A program made the translations under genes and the position numbers. A stretch of 64,000 nucleotides of DNA from Butyriboletus loyo. Taxonomy: Eukaryota; Basidiomycota; Agaricomycetes; Boletales; Boletaceae. The stretch is taken from the NCBI GenBank assembly GCA_038093515.1, contig JBBPSI010000109.1, positions 1 through 64,000 of the forward strand, written 5' to 3'. This document shows positions 47,507 through 59,659 of this stretch, piece by piece; position 1 is the stretch's first letter; every line of letters starts with the position of its first letter. The notes under the pieces are model-generated. The model was not told the origin of the DNA, did not search any database, and saw only the letters and a list, made by a program, of their open reading frames with translations.

Positions 47507-49105
47507 ATGCCCTCGCCCTCTGCCACCAAGTTCGAGATGGACGTTACATTTGGCGGCAAGTACAGACTCGAGGAAGAAATCGCCAACGGTGGCTGCGGTG
47601 CGTGTCTTGGTCCGTGCACATTTCGCTGTCGCCTCATGCGTCCCACAGGCTCCGTCTTCCTCGGCGTGCACACCATAGCGGGCAAAGAAGTCGCTATCAA
47701 GCTCGAGCCAGCCATTCCACGCTCGCTCACGTCTCCCCTCCGCCAGGAATCCAAGGTCTACAAGTCTCTCATGGGTGGTCCTGGCGTTCCCTGGATCATG
47801 TACTCCGGCAGACAAGGCGACTATAACGTCATGGTCATCGATCTCCTGGGTCCCTCCTTGGAGGATCTCTTCAAGGTCTGCAACAGACATTTCTCCCTCA
47901 AGACCGTCCTCCTCCTCGCGGATCAACTTGTGCGTTTTTATTCCTGCCCATCTCCACACCAAGTCAATTAGACTAATATGAATCGCTTTACCCACGCTCA
48001 TTTCCTGTTGCCTAGATATCTCGCCTAGAGTTCATTCATTCCCGTTCATTCATACATCGCGACGTCAAACCTGCCAATTTTGTCATGGGCCTGCCATTAT
48101 CACCAACCGCGTCCATCGTCAATGTCATCGACTTTGGTCTCGCACGTCGCTTCAGGGATCCCAGAACAGGCGAACATATCGCTTACAAGCAGGAGGGCAG
48201 GCATGGTGTAGGAACAAGCCTCTTTGCTAGCTTAAATGCTCATCGTGGTGTCGGTCCGTCATACATTAATTCGCAGTGACTGGGAGTCTAACATCCCAAT
48301 AGAATGCGCTCGTCGCGATGACCTCGAGTCATTGGCTTATATGCTCATTTACTTCCTTCGCGGAACGTTGCCCTGGCGAAAAATACGCGCACCGACTGTG
48401 GCCCAAACTTGGGAGCTCATTTTGCAAGCCAAATTAGATGCCCTTGGTCCCTTGCTACCCGAATCACCACCAGATCGGATTCATCAAGGCCACTTGGAAA
48501 AGGAGAATCAACCACATCACAAAGATACCACACAACTAGAAGAGAACCTGGAACACGATGAAGTACACTCTATCGTCGAAAAATCTCGGCCTCTTGGCTC
48601 ATTCGCTGACTGTGCGACCCCGCGTCGTCCTCGTACGCGTTCACAACCCCGTACCCCTCGACGCTCCTGTTCACGCGGCTCTCCAATTCCTTCCGCGGAA
48701 CCTCCTACCCCTTCTCCGATACGTCATCGCTGTCACCGCAAACAACCGTCGACTTCTTGCCACCCAGACGCTCACCCGGACTCGAATCCCTACTCGCCAC
48801 CACTTACAATCCCAATGACAGTTACTCTGCCTGCCGAATTCACCCTCTTTCTCACTTACGCCCTGACCCTTTCCTTCACTGATCTTCCCGACTACGACGG
48901 CCTCCGTGACATGTTCCGCAATTTAGGACGTCGTTCAGGCGTCCGTTACTCCGACGAATGTGTACCAGGCGACAGGTCTGCCACCGAATTTGATTGGGTT
49001 CGCAAGCCGCGAAAGGGAGCCGAGCACTACGACACTCAGCGAGTACGGGTCTGCGGGGCATGTAATACCGCCGCTCGTGGTGTCACCGAGAGACGGTGGC
49101 GCTAG
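47507..49105 (+). CDS. Divergent casein kinase 1-like protein kinase, with a reading-frame problem
   Basis: A CK1-type kinase. The ATP loop is NGGCGSVFLG after removing an intron at 47600-47648. VAIKLE holds the ATP-binding Lys. After the intron at 47931-48014 come SFIHRDVKPANFVMG (catalytic loop), VIDFGLARRF and the CK1-type GTSLFASLNAH. The frame then changes near 48255-48275, before ECARRDDLESLAYMLIYFLRG and LPW. A Pro/Ser/Arg-rich insert of about 130 residues (48450-48830) separates helix G from the final helices, where FTLFLTYALTLSFTDLPDY and EFDWV resume the family pattern. The stop is at 49105. Joining the two frames needs either a 19-nt intron or a sequencing or real frameshift, so function is uncertain. 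Confidence 0.75.
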
Positions 49106-50315
49106 TTGACAAGGGGCATTAGCGGGGAACTGTTTGTAGGTTTTGCTTGTCCGACTGCTCGCCCGGCCACCGAGTGCTACTGGGGTCCCAGTTGACACTT
49201 TCTGTTTTCTTGCCGAATGGATTCAGTCGGTTTCTCGCTAGATCGTTGTTGTGGTTGACTACTTTGGTGTCAGAGTGAGTTCTTGTTGTTTTGTCTGATT
49301 TTACCAGTCGCTGACACTTTAGTAAGTAGCCATGGCGGTGCTCGCTTCAGTGCGTCGTCTTCTTGGTGTGTTTGATGCCATCTCCACGATTCCTACACCT
49401 CCCCCGGTCTGCTTTCCCGCTTTCCGGCCCATCCCCTCTGCCTTTTGCCAACTCTCGCGGTCGCGGTCGTGTCTCCCTGCCATTTATCCTCGTTTCGTGC
49501 ATGACATAAGAACGTGATTGTACACTTGTCATTGTTAGGCTGTGTGTACGTTTTTCGCGTTTCTTTATTCCCTGTTGTTCAACGCTTTCCACGCTAATAA
49601 CGTAATACTTTTTTTTTTTCCTTTTCCTTGATCAACGGTATGCTCTGTTGTGTCCTGAGTATACCTTTTGATGTGACAGTTGTTGTTTCCGTCTAGCTTT
49701 TGTAGTACTCGTTGTACATAGAGTTGGATTGTCTTGCCAACATTGTACCTCCCTCAAAGTTGCTGAGTGAAGTAACAGTACATGCCGGCTGCCTGAGGTA
49801 CATTAATCACGTCCCAAGTGCTGTGCCCACACCTGACCGATCGGTGATTTTCCTACGCGTGCCTGGGTAATTCTAGCGCTGCCAGACGACCGCGTTCAAG
49901 TAAGCCCTTTATCGCGACCAGCGAGCTGCGTTGCAAGTGAACTGACGCTGTCTCATGCTAGTGTCAGTATGTTGAATGCCGAGCGGAAACTCGAGGCGTC
50001 GATACCACGGTCGAGACAGTACATAATGACCGTTCACATTAACCCTGCCCTCGGGGGACCTCGTCCAAAAAGGTTCGCTGATCGGTCAATAACTGAGCTA
50101 TAGGTCAGCACTGCATACTATGTGGCCGCGCCGCTGATTGGGTCGAACGTGCAGGGTGGATGAATCTCCAGAAGGGGGAGCGCCCAAGTATTTCTAACAT
50201 CTGTGGGCCCTGGAGGAACAGGTACGGATCCGACTCGATATAAAACGCCTCATGCTGACATTCCATGGCATCATCTCCATCCTCCATCTCTATTTCCCAT
50301 TAGCAATCCCACTCG
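49106..50315. other. 1.2-kb intergenic region, no gene seen
   Basis: The left part (to about 49,750) is T/C-rich and probably 3' UTR of the kinase, with a T-run at 49610-49619. The frame at 49332-49517 has no motif. The right part holds the phosphate transporter promoter, with ACTCGATATAAAACG (about 50231-50245) as a TATA-like element some 80 bp before the start. Confidence 0.35.
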
Positions 50316-52433
50316 ATGTTCAGCGACGCGCAGCGCCCCCCTGAGGCATTTCTTCTGGTTCGGAGGAACGAGGTGGCTGAAGACGTCGCGATCCTCAACG
50401 AACGCCGGCGCGTCGCTTTGGCAGAGATTGACAAGGCCTCTTTCTCGTAGGTTCCTCTTCGTCCTGGGTTACTCTTTCTCGTCTGTCTGACGCTTCCCCC
50501 CCCTCCCCCCTCCTCCTCGTCCGCCTTAGTGGATTCCACATAAAGCTTTGTCTGGTGGCAGGCGTCGGTTTCTTTACGGATGCGTGAGCCCGTTTGTCTT
50601 CCTGATGACACTTCTTTTTCGATACCATGCTTCTAGTTACGATATATTCGCCATCAGCATCGCTGTGACGATGTTGGGTTTCGTTTACGGTACCACGACG
50701 GACCCTCAAAATCTCCGTATGCTCAGCTCCCTCCCGTTTTTGATAATTCTGAGATCTCGTTTAGCGGCGCTTCTGCCTTGGCAAACTGTAGGTCTCAAAG
50801 TGGCCACTCCTGCCGGAAATTTGATTGGACAGCTCCTGTTTGGATGGCTTGCGGATATCGTTGGGCGTAAGCGAATGTGTGAGTGACGAAACATGGCATG
50901 TTGTAGTACTCCTCCGAACACTACCGGTCTAGATGGTGTTGAGCTTGTGATCATGATCATCGCCACTTTTGGTCAAGCCGTTTCTGGCCAGGGACCCTGT
51001 CTAAACATCGTCTCTATGCTCATCGTTTGGCGTTTGATTGTGAGCGTCTTGGTATCATATTTCAAGGCTTGTGGAAGTACTGAACGCGAGCCAATCAGCT
51101 TGGAGTCGGGGTCGGAGGTGACTACCCCTTGAGTGCTGTCATCGCATCCGAGTTCGCGTCTACCCGAACCCGTGGCCGTCTGATGACCGCCGTGTTCTCC
51201 TTCCAGGGCTGGGGTCAACTCGGTATGATTGGGTCCTTTCGAGTCTTCCTCGCATTGACGGCTTGTCAGCTGCTTCTCTGGTTGGACTCGTTGTCGTGGC
51301 CGCTTTCAAGGAGGCCATCCAACAATCAACCAACAAGGTGGACTATGCCTGGCGGCTCCTTATCGGGCTTGGGTGTATACCTGCAGTCATTTCACTCTAT
51401 TTCCGTCTCACCATCCCCGAAACGCCTCGTTTCACGATGGATATCAATAACAAAGTTGGTCGAGCAGCCCGTGATATCAAGAACGCTCTGAAGACCAACG
51501 ATTACAATATCTACGTTGACGACGATATGATCGACGACCCACGTGTTACTGCCCCTCGTGCATCCAGTAGTGACTTTATTACCCATTTCTCAAAGTTGGA
51601 GAACTTCAAGGTTCTCTTCGGCACAGCGTATTCATGGTTTGCACTCGACGTGAGCCCATTGGATGAGCTTCTATGTCTTGCACGCTGACAGTGACTTGTG
51701 TTTAGATTTCCTTTTACGTTCTCACCCTCAACAGTGACATGTTTCTGTCTTTGATAAAGCTCGGCAATGTAGACAACAATGTCTACTCGAGTCTGATCCA
51801 TTCCTGCCTCGGAAACATCATCTTGGTTGTCGCTGGTTATATTCCTGGGTTTGGCGCGTCCTTCCTACTCATAGATGTCTGGGGACGCAAGCCAATTCAG
51901 CTCATGGGATTCATCATTGTCACTATTCTGTTTTGGATCATGGGTATGTCTATAGGCTCCCGTGTATCTAGGACGACGCCTGACGCCTTCCTCAGCCTTT
52001 GATTTCAACAATCTCAGCCACTCTCCGATTCAGTTCATGGTCCTCTTATCCCTCGCCAATTTCTTCCAGAACTTTGGCCCCAACACCACTACTTTTATCG
52101 TTCCGGGAGAGGTCTTTCCCACCCGCTACCGTTCCACTGCACATGGTATCTCGGCTGCATCTGGCAAACTGGGTGCGGTGATTGCACAGTTCCTAGTCGC
52201 CGCTACTCATAAGGTGGACGTGGTGTATGTTTCGCGTTTCTTGTCTGTTCTTGTTTGACTCACGTGTGTGTAGCTTGCAGGTGCTTTCGTTTGTCATGAT
52301 GACGGGCGTCTTTTCGACGCTCTTGATTCCCGAGACGAACCAACGGACACTCGAAGACCTCTCCAACGAAGACCAGAAAGCATATATCACAGGTACTGTT
52401 GGAGGGATGGTCGAGTCTGCCTCTGAGGCATGA
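50316..52433 (+). CDS. PHO84-type inorganic phosphate transporter (major facilitator)
   Basis: Proton-coupled phosphate uptake at the plasma membrane, 12 membrane segments predicted. It starts at 50316 ([15 protein letters not shown]). Key blocks: AGVGFFTD then [33 protein letters not shown] (MFS signature), [20 protein letters not shown] (PHO84 signature), [75 protein letters not shown] and [16 protein letters not shown]. The central cytosolic loop is about 80 residues. It ends at 52433 after [10 protein letters not shown]. Around nine introns; their junctions in the 50450-51250 part are approximate. Usually induced by phosphate starvation, but I see no clear CACGTG site upstream. Confidence 0.88.
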
Positions 52434-52990
52434 ACTTTTGGCGATCGATGGATCGTGATTAGTCTGTGGTGGCTTTGAAGTTTGCGGTGCTTGACCGCAC
52501 TGCTATTGATTTATAGTTTATCTTGGATGGTACACTGTTGATTCCCCGTTGTGATTCTATTGGGACTTGTAGGTTTATCTTGGACGATATACTAGTAGGG
52601 ACTCGCGATAGTACAATAATTCAATTGTAAAGCTTTTCTTCAGGTTCATATCGTCCGGTTACTGTACAACCGGTCATCGATTGGGACCACCAAAAGACCA
52701 GCCAGCCGACATTATTAGATACGTCGGGGTCAGCCTTTCGAAGTAGGTTAGAAAACCAAACAGTCGCCCCAGTGTCCCGACGCCGCGAACTGGTTGAGTT
52801 TAGATCCTGGACTTCGTAATCATTCGTCCAGAAAGAAGCTCGACGCGGAAACACTTGACTAGTACGAAGTCACCCGTTTGCGATTTAGTGGACGTGTTTC
52901 ACGATTGGGAGGCAAGATTCCGCCGTCTTGTTATTCCAGTGCTAGTACCCTCAGCCACTGCATTCTTGGCAGCGTCAAGACTCAAGAGCC
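52434..52990. other. Intergenic region, no gene seen
   Basis: 557 bp with a near-repeated phrase (TTATCTTGGATGGTACACT at 52518 and TTATCTTGGACGATATACT at 52573). The minus frame at 52621-52854 carries no motif. The right end is the EAF3 promoter. Confidence 0.35.
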
Positions 52991-54525
52991 ATGTCTACCA
53001 CCGGCAGCATCCCGTTCATGATCAATGAACGGGTCCTATGCTATCACGGACCTCTCATCTATGAAGCCAAGGTCCTGAAAACCGAGATGTGGGACGAAAC
53101 CAACACGAAACTCGCGGGCGTCGGCCCACATTTCTTGGTACACTACAAGGGGTGGAAGCAAACGTGAGTTCTGCCGCTCGCCATTTCCCTCACTCTCTCC
53201 ATGTACTTGTTTCGCCTCTTCTCGTGCTTCTTTTTGCTTTCGTGTCATACGTCCCTCATTTCCTTAGTGGACCGAGCGAGTTTGGTCTTAGCCTCTGCCC
53301 TCTGACCCGTGACTGATTCGCGCGACTTTTCTGTAGATGGGACGAATGGGTGCCCCTAGGGCGTCTTCTCAAGTTTAACGAGACCAACGTCGCGCTTCAG
53401 AAAGCGCTTTCGAGTCAAGCATCCCAAGCAGCGTCCTCTTCCGTGGCAGGAAGCAAAAAAGGCGCAGGGGGGAGTGGGTCCGGTGGTGCGGGTGGTGGGA
53501 CTGGGACTGGGACGGGACGAGGTGGGAGGAAGGACGGGAGGGGAACGAAGCGGGGTAGGGAAGAGGTGAGTCGTCTTTGGTTCGGTGTTGGCGTCTCTCC
53601 GCTTTACAGTTTGAAGGCTCCCGCGTGTCGCTTTTCTGATTGCTGACATGGTCGGTGTGATGTGGATAGGACGACAACAGTCGAAAGCCGGAGATGAAGC
53701 TGAATGTGCCGGAGGTGCTCAAAGTGCTCCTCGTCGACGATTGGGAGGCTATCACGAAAAATAACCAGGCATGTCTTTTCTTTCATTGGGTATATGAGTC
53801 TCCCTCAGTATCTAGGCATATCTGCCCCCCCCCATCTCTGTTGTTCGTTTTGTGGTGTCGCTGCCCATGGTATTATGAACGTAGCTGGTCCCACTTCCTC
53901 GGACGCCCAATGTAGTCGAAATTCTTCAAGAGTTCAAAGAACATGTCGCGAAAATGGGTAAACAGACAAGGCATGTAATCCTTCTGATGTCTAGTGACAA
54001 CCTCCTCACTGGGGTTCGACGTAGCTTGCGTGACCCCGACCTCGTTCTTCCTACCATTATTTCTGGGCTCACCGTATACTTTGATCGTTCACTCGGTGCA
54101 AACTTGCTGTATCGCTTTGAGCGCCCTCAGTATGCGGAGATCCGCAAGGCGTATGTTACTGGTCCCAAAGTACAGGTTGGGCAGGAGAAGGACATGAGTG
54201 CGATATATGGAGCGGAGCATCTATTGAGAATGTTGGGTGTGTTCAACAACCTTGCTCGATTGGATCGCACGGCATGGATTGTCGACTGACTGTCCTAGTG
54301 AGCTTGCCACAGATGGTAGCCGGCTCGACGATGGATGCGGAAAGCATAGGGTTAGTGAAAGACTATGTGAACGAGCTGCTTTGGTACGTGCCTGCCTTTC
54401 TCCGTCTCGTTTTACACGAGCTGGCTGACGATGGACACAGTTTCCTTGTGACCGAGCGTGATAGGTTATTCCTGACAGAGTATCAAAGTGCCAGTTTACA
54501 ATATCAGAACATCTCGCGCTCGTAA
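52991..54525 (+). CDS. EAF3: EAF3/MRG15-type chromodomain protein
   Basis: Reader of methylated H3 Lys36 shared by the NuA4 acetyltransferase and Rpd3S deacetylase complexes. The N-terminal chromo barrel reads NERVLCYHGPLIYEAKVLK, LVHYKGWKQT and, after an intron (53164-53337), WDEWVPLGRLLKFNE. A Gly-rich, basic linker follows (53440-53560). The MRG domain starts PEMKLNVPEVLKVLLVDDWE and continues LVPLPRTPNVVEILQEFK, FDRSLGANLLYRFERPQY, YGAEHLLRMLG and, after short introns, VSLPQMVAGSTMDAES and VNELLW. The C-terminus is at 54525. The first intron (about 175 nt) is long for this genome. All aromatic cage-type residues expected in the barrel (Y, Y, W, W) are visible. Confidence 0.9.
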
Positions 54526-54702
54526 TTTTATTTTCGCCTGTGCCTCTGATCGTTGATGAATCCTAAGCTCGAGGGATTTACAGTGGTCTTGCCATGCTGC
54601 TAGAGTTAGCTTGCTCACGTGACCGGGTGCTTCTAGAGATGACATCATAGCCTAGATCCAGAGATATAAGACCGCACTCAAGCCAGGACTTGGCTTTTTG
54701 CA
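54526..54702. promoter_or_regulatory. Peroxiredoxin promoter
   Basis: 177 bp upstream of the peroxiredoxin start, with GAGATATAAGACC (54661-54673) as a TATA-like element about 35 bp before the ATG and CACGTGAC near 54617. Confidence 0.5.
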
Positions 54703-55514
54703 ATGGCCTCCATTCTCACAAGCGCAGCCCGCGCAGCGCACTCTGCTGCAGCCAGTATCCTTTCCGCGGGCCAGATAAGCGTTGGCGACGAGATCCCCGC
54801 ACTGAAGGCCAAGGAAGACAATCCCGAGCAGAGTTTCACACTCGATCTAAGCGGCAAGAACATCATTGTGCGTGTCGTTCCGATGTTTTAACCACGTTGT
54901 AGATGACGCTGACCGACTCGTGCACTTTAGCTCGGTGTTCCCGGCGCGTTCACACCTCCCTGCAGCTCTCAGGTACCCCAGTATATCCAGGACTATGACA
55001 AGTACAAGGCGAAAGGAATCAAGGACATATATGTCGTCGCTGTTAATGATGCCTTTGTGACCCAGTGTGTTGGCGTCTGCTCGTCCTCACGCATATAGTC
55101 TCTCATTACCACGCATACACGCAGGGCTTGGAAGGATAAACTTGCCCCGCAAGGAACTGGTGCGTTATCTTTTCGTCTAGGAAATGTGCTCGTTATCACC
55201 GAATGACAGGCGTTCGCTTCATCGCGGACGACAAGGGGGAACTTACGAGCAGCCTTGGACTCTTGTTTGATGCTTCTGGTCTCCTCGGATCTCCGCGTTC
55301 AAAGGTGCGCGCGAGATGCATCCTCACTCACCTTATCTCCGTTCCTTCTAAGCTGGGCAATGCAATGCACTAACGTTTACTGTCTTGATACATATCGCAA
55401 TAGCGTCATGTCATTGTCGCGCAAGATAACAAGGTCCAGCTTATTGCTGTCGAAAACGAGCCTGCCACTATCAATGTGACCGCTTCAAATGTGGTGTTGT
55501 CGCAGATCGCGTAG
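54703..55514 (+). CDS. PRX5/AHP1-type peroxiredoxin
   Basis: Thiol peroxidase. It starts at 54703 with an Ala/Ser-rich N-terminus (MASILTSAARAAHSAAASIL) that could be a mitochondrial presequence. Then SVGDEIPALKAKE and, across an intron (54868-54931), LGVPGAFTPPCSSQVPQYIQ, which holds the peroxidatic Cys. KGIKDIYVVAVNDAFVTQ and AWKDKLAP follow, then FIADDKGELTSSLGLLFDAS and SKRHVIVAQDNKVQLIAVEN. The stop is at 55512-55514. The family usually has TPTCS; here it is TPPCS, a mild change next to the active Cys. Five introns of about 45-70 nt. A resolving Cys is not evident in the parts I can read. Confidence 0.87.
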
Positions 55515-55816
55515 ACTCGCGTTTCTACCAGAGAAAAGAAAGTTCGATAGGGGACGTGATGTCAAGACGAGGAGTGATTGAATCCGCTGCATGTGTGTGT
55601 GTGTGTGTAATCTCACAGAGCGAATCACACATGACGATCCCATGTTCCCAATACGTTGACGAACTCAGCCGGTCAGAGACTGTCATATTCAAACATGGCT
55701 ACGCTCTTGCAACAAAAAAAGGTTCCACCTGCTCGGGTATTTCTGGTGCAGAATCGGTACTAGTATACATTTGGTATGATGCGCCAGGAAGACCAGAAAT
55801 GACGCGTGGACGAACG
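55515..55816. other. Intergenic region with a short GT microsatellite
   Basis: 302 bp between the stop of the peroxiredoxin and the P450 relic. Contains a (GT)n run of about eight units at 55592-55608. No gene supported. Confidence 0.4.
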
Positions 55817-57755
55817 TTACACCAAGTCATGAAAGTGTTCGAGAGCGCACGCAGATCGAAGAGTGAGCCTGAACGGGAATGGCTTTGAGCGAACTGTCCC
55901 TCCGGTGTTGATGAATTCCATCGCAGGCGGTGTGATTTCACTGCCATGGTAATCGAGCCCCTTGTGGAATTCGAATGCCCGGAGCAGTGTTGCGATGGCG
56001 ATGAAAAGCGAATTCACAGCCATAGATTCGTCGACCGTATCCAAACGCCAGATCGTCACACCGCGCGTTCGGCTGCCGTGCTTTCGACTCTTCCGATTCT
56101 AAAAAAACGTTCGGGTATAAAGGCGTCTGGATCATCGAAGAGGGCAGGGTCGTGCGTGATGGACCTTGTCGAGTTGCAAATGTGATTTTTCTATTTTTTC
56201 AGCCCAGAGCCGTTGTAAACACCAACCATAGGTTGTTCAGGACCATAGCGCCTTTCGGGACGGTATAGTCTCGATACGTGAAGTCCTGTTTAGACAGAGC
56301 CATTAGCACTCGGCACGCATAGCCTAGTCAGGATGTTCACCTCGGTCGCTACGTGCGGTGCGCCAATCGCCACGACTAGCCGCCATCTGAATCAGGTAAG
56401 GACACGCACGGTCACGCACGATAGCGAAGAAGTGTTTACCGAAAAACCTCCTTTACAATCGCTTCAATGTACGGAAGACGATCGCAGTCACCAAACGTCG
56501 GGGGTCGATCTCCGATCAGAGTGTCAAGTTCCTCTTGAGCTTTGCGACTGACATGAGGATCGAGGATCATGACCAAGATAAAGTAGGCGCAGTGCCGTAG
56601 AGCTCTGTTGAGGTATGAGTAGCTGCAGATTCGAACCACAGCCGACGAACCGTTTCAGCGCCCACGAAGCTAGAGAGCGGCTTGTCAACGACAAAAATCG
56701 ATGTTGAGACGAGGACATAGTTACAACGTCGTACCACTGGTCCAGGCGACATCTTCGTCCGAAAGGTTCTTGGCTTTTTTGCAATCGTTCAATAATGCGC
56801 AGAAGTTGAGCTTTGAAGTGTCATCGAGCACGAGCTGCAATATGGGTCCCTCAGTACATAGCTCTGAGTGATAGAATTATATTGCGTGTGATGGCTTCGC
56901 CAGCCAAGCCCATGAAGAACGAAACGGAACGAGCAAATAATTCCTGTTACAAGGTCAATTTTGTCGTGGTACTTTGTACAGATCGGTAGTACCAAGCTGG
57001 AGGGCAAGTAATCGACTGTTGGAAGTATATCAACAATCCCTCCGCCAGGACTGAGAACTTCTAAAAAGCGGTCTGCAAGACCATTTTATTTCTTCCAAGT
57101 TTTCGTCGCCCGAAATCTTGAGAGGCGGGCCGCCAAATAGTAGACGCAGCCACCCGACGCAAGTTCGCCTCAAGATCGTCTTTGAGCTCCCCGGAGACAA
57201 GGTCACGAACGAGAAGAAGTGCTTCGTGCTCTTGTACAGGGAAAAAGTGCATTGGGAAATGAAGTGCGTCATGTGCACCACTGGCACGCCGATGTTTGTG
57301 TCATCTTCGACGTTCAACATAGCCTTAAGCGAGAGAATGCTTCCGGAACCTATCACTCACTTGTTCCCATACTTTTGAGCAGAAAGTAGGTTGGTTCTCT
57401 CCATCAGTTGGCTTGCCTACCAGTGTACGCCTGAGCGGCATTTACCTAACGGTAAGTAAGTTAGGCTTACCATGATCCAATCAGGCCGAGAAGAGGTTAC
57501 CGCAGTCATCTTGTCAAGGATCTCCGATGCGATGGCTGCGTTTGCTACCACCACGATGATGCCGCCTCACGCATTCAACGAATATATGGGCCCATGCTGG
57601 TTTTTCCACTCGTCCAGCTGCAAATGCGTGTTGCCCAGAAGCGAGAGTCCAGGAACAGACGGTGGGAGGTTTCGGTTCGCTCGACTTCGACGTAACCAAA
57701 CAGCAAGGGCAATGAATGCCCCCGAAACCAACGTCGTTTTCCAGTTAGGATCCAT
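55817..57755 (-). pseudogene. Cytochrome P450 pseudogene
   Basis: The start at 57755 (MDPNWKTTLVSGAFIALAVW) gives an N-terminal membrane anchor, then NLPPSVPGLSLLGNTH and QHGPIYSL. A stop codon (TGA, 57567-57569) then falls inside a segment that reads on in frame as GGIIVVVANAAIASEILDK. The middle part is recognisable in pieces (LVRDLVSGELKDDLEANLRR, VAASTIW; about 57245-57140). RKAQEELDTLIGDRPPTFGD and PYIEAIVKEVFR hold the helix K ExxR (about 56540-56436). Near 56040 the heme-binding block is broken: AFGYGRR is followed directly, after a frame change, by ESMAVNSLFIAIATLL, so the Cys ligand segment is missing. The C-terminal region ends at 55817. Two independent lesions make loss of function very likely. 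Confidence 0.82.
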
Positions 57756-58322
57756 GGCGACTATTAGAAGCGGAGGACGAGGGTAAATCGGCACGGTGAT
57801 TTCTCTCAAATTCTCATGGGATGCTCTTATAGACAACTGTTCACCCTTCTTCATCTTGGAATCGTAAGGTAAGGGCCGGGAAGGCATGACCATCGACTAT
57901 GCAAGCAATATGCAACTCGTCTTTGATGAGTTCCCGTAATACTTAACTGCGGCTACAGCATGGCCTTCCACTCTACCTATGAACATGGTGGCATGAATTC
58001 ACAAGGATCAGACGTAAGCTTTACAGTCTTACCAGCGCTCATCAGGCTTCGTTGGGGGTTATCGCGACAGTTACCGGCAACTTCACTCGCGTGAATGGCG
58101 GCCGCCCCCCAGACCGTGGAAGGTGCCTAACGACTTCCCTCGTTCGAAAACGATCTAGCTACGTATCTTGTGTGTATGCTGTCACTTGTTCGTCTTCATT
58201 TTTCCACGCAAGATTGACTTCTAGAGTTTGCACGGCGCGACTTATATCGTACGGTGGGTGGCAGCCCGACCGGTCGGTGATTTCAACTTTATCACCGTCC
58301 CGGCTTCACTCCACAATTTATT
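57756..58322. other. Region between the divergent P450 relic and membrane protein gene
   Basis: 567 bp. The frame at 58052-58333 has no motif. No TATA box stands out. Confidence 0.3.
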
Positions 58323-59659
58323 ATGCACCCTAATATCAATGTAAATGCAGCTTTTTTGACCGGACTCGTCGTGTTCTCTTTACTCTATGGTACGTCCTTC
58401 AATACAGAGGTCGGACCGTTGTCACCCACTTGCGAGATGTCTGACAGGTGCCTATTTTGTCCTCTTCCCGGGGAGTCTTTATGTGCTTCTCTACAAGAAG
58501 GGGGCTGGCCGAGCAAACTATATCATTCTTAAGGGAACAGTCTTGCAATTTGTTTTAATTACTGTTTGGTTGACACCCGTCACTTATGTGGAACTCTGCT
58601 TGAGCTAATGATCTCGTTTTTTGAAGCTACGGGATCTGCTGGGACCGGATATACATGGCAGCCTTTATAACAAACGGTGGCACTCCCGATGGCCCCTTTT
58701 TGTTCTTGACTGAGCTAAATTAAATGACTGGTGCGTATGATTCCGCGTGAACTTGTCTCCAGTAAAAATATGTTTGCAGGCGGGAACTTTCCAGTACGGC
58801 GCTTTGGGCAGTAACAGGTGCCCTCGGGGATATCATGTTTGTGAGCGTGATTTATGCGTCGTTCTGCTGTATTTCCAGATCTACCGACTTTACGTCGTCT
58901 GGGACCGTCGCCTTCGACCCTGCATAGTGCCCTTTATTGATGGGAAACTTAAGTAGGCTTGGACGTTCAAATAATTACACCGTCGTGCTAATCACCTCTG
59001 TAGCGACTACGGTTGGTCTGATATCCATGTTAGACAACCCTGTCACGATGGCATACGCAACTGAGCTTAGTCGCTGGGTCTATGCGTTCCTAAGTTTCAA
59101 CTTGGCCCAGAATATCCTCGTGAATGTGCTCGTCATTGCTCGAATCTGGCGAGTCAATGCCCGGAGTGCTTCATTCCTTGTCGGTACCAACCTTTGGCCA
59201 GTCATCATTGCTATGATGGAGAGTGGAGCGTTGTACAGTTCGTCCGTGCCCATCTTCCTTTTGGTGAATACCGTCGTTTTCACACACCTCCGCTCTTCTG
59301 ACCAACTGTTTTTCGGCGTCAGACTTATGCATGCCATAATAATGCAGCTATGGTATGCCCCAATATTTCCGGGTTCTAGTCGACCTAACGTGGATCCTCA
59401 ATAGATCTTGACAGACATGGTACTGCCTATCAACATTATCATCGGTTCGTGTTCCGTTTACGCACAACTATCTGACCTGTGTTACTCTTGTCTAGTGCGG
59501 GTCGGCTTGGTCTCTCGTCAAACGGCAACAGAACTAGCAAAAACGGTGCGAGCAGTACCATCGTTTTCGCTCACCCGAGCAATAGCAGAGCCTATCCCCT
59601 CAACAATCTCGCGGTGGCTGCACCACCGCCTGAGGACAACAAAAGAGGCGGCGCCCTAG
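58323..59659 (+). CDS. Multi-pass membrane protein, DUF6534-like basidiomycete family
   Basis: Starts at 58323 (MHPNINVNAAFLTGLVVFSL) and, across an intron at 58389-58448, continues GAYFVLFPGSLYVLLYKK and YIILKGTVLQFVLITV. Later exons give AVTGALGDIMF, IYRLYVVWDRRLR, NNYTVVLITSVATTVGLISM, FLSFNLAQNILVNVLVIARI and WPVIIAMMESGALYSSSVPI, about seven hydrophobic segments. The IYRLYVVWDRR motif is frequent in this mushroom-specific family, whose function is unknown. An in-frame TAA near 58721-58723 and unclear junctions at 58560-58800 mean the middle is uncertain; it may be decayed. The C-terminal part after 59508 can be read in two frames; 59659 is the end in the frame giving VRVGLVSR. Confidence 0.6.

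Noticed and set aside
50300..50611. Minus-strand frames rich in Arg and Gly
   Set aside because: Shadow of the first exon and intron of the phosphate transporter, with composition caused by the pyrimidine-rich intron.
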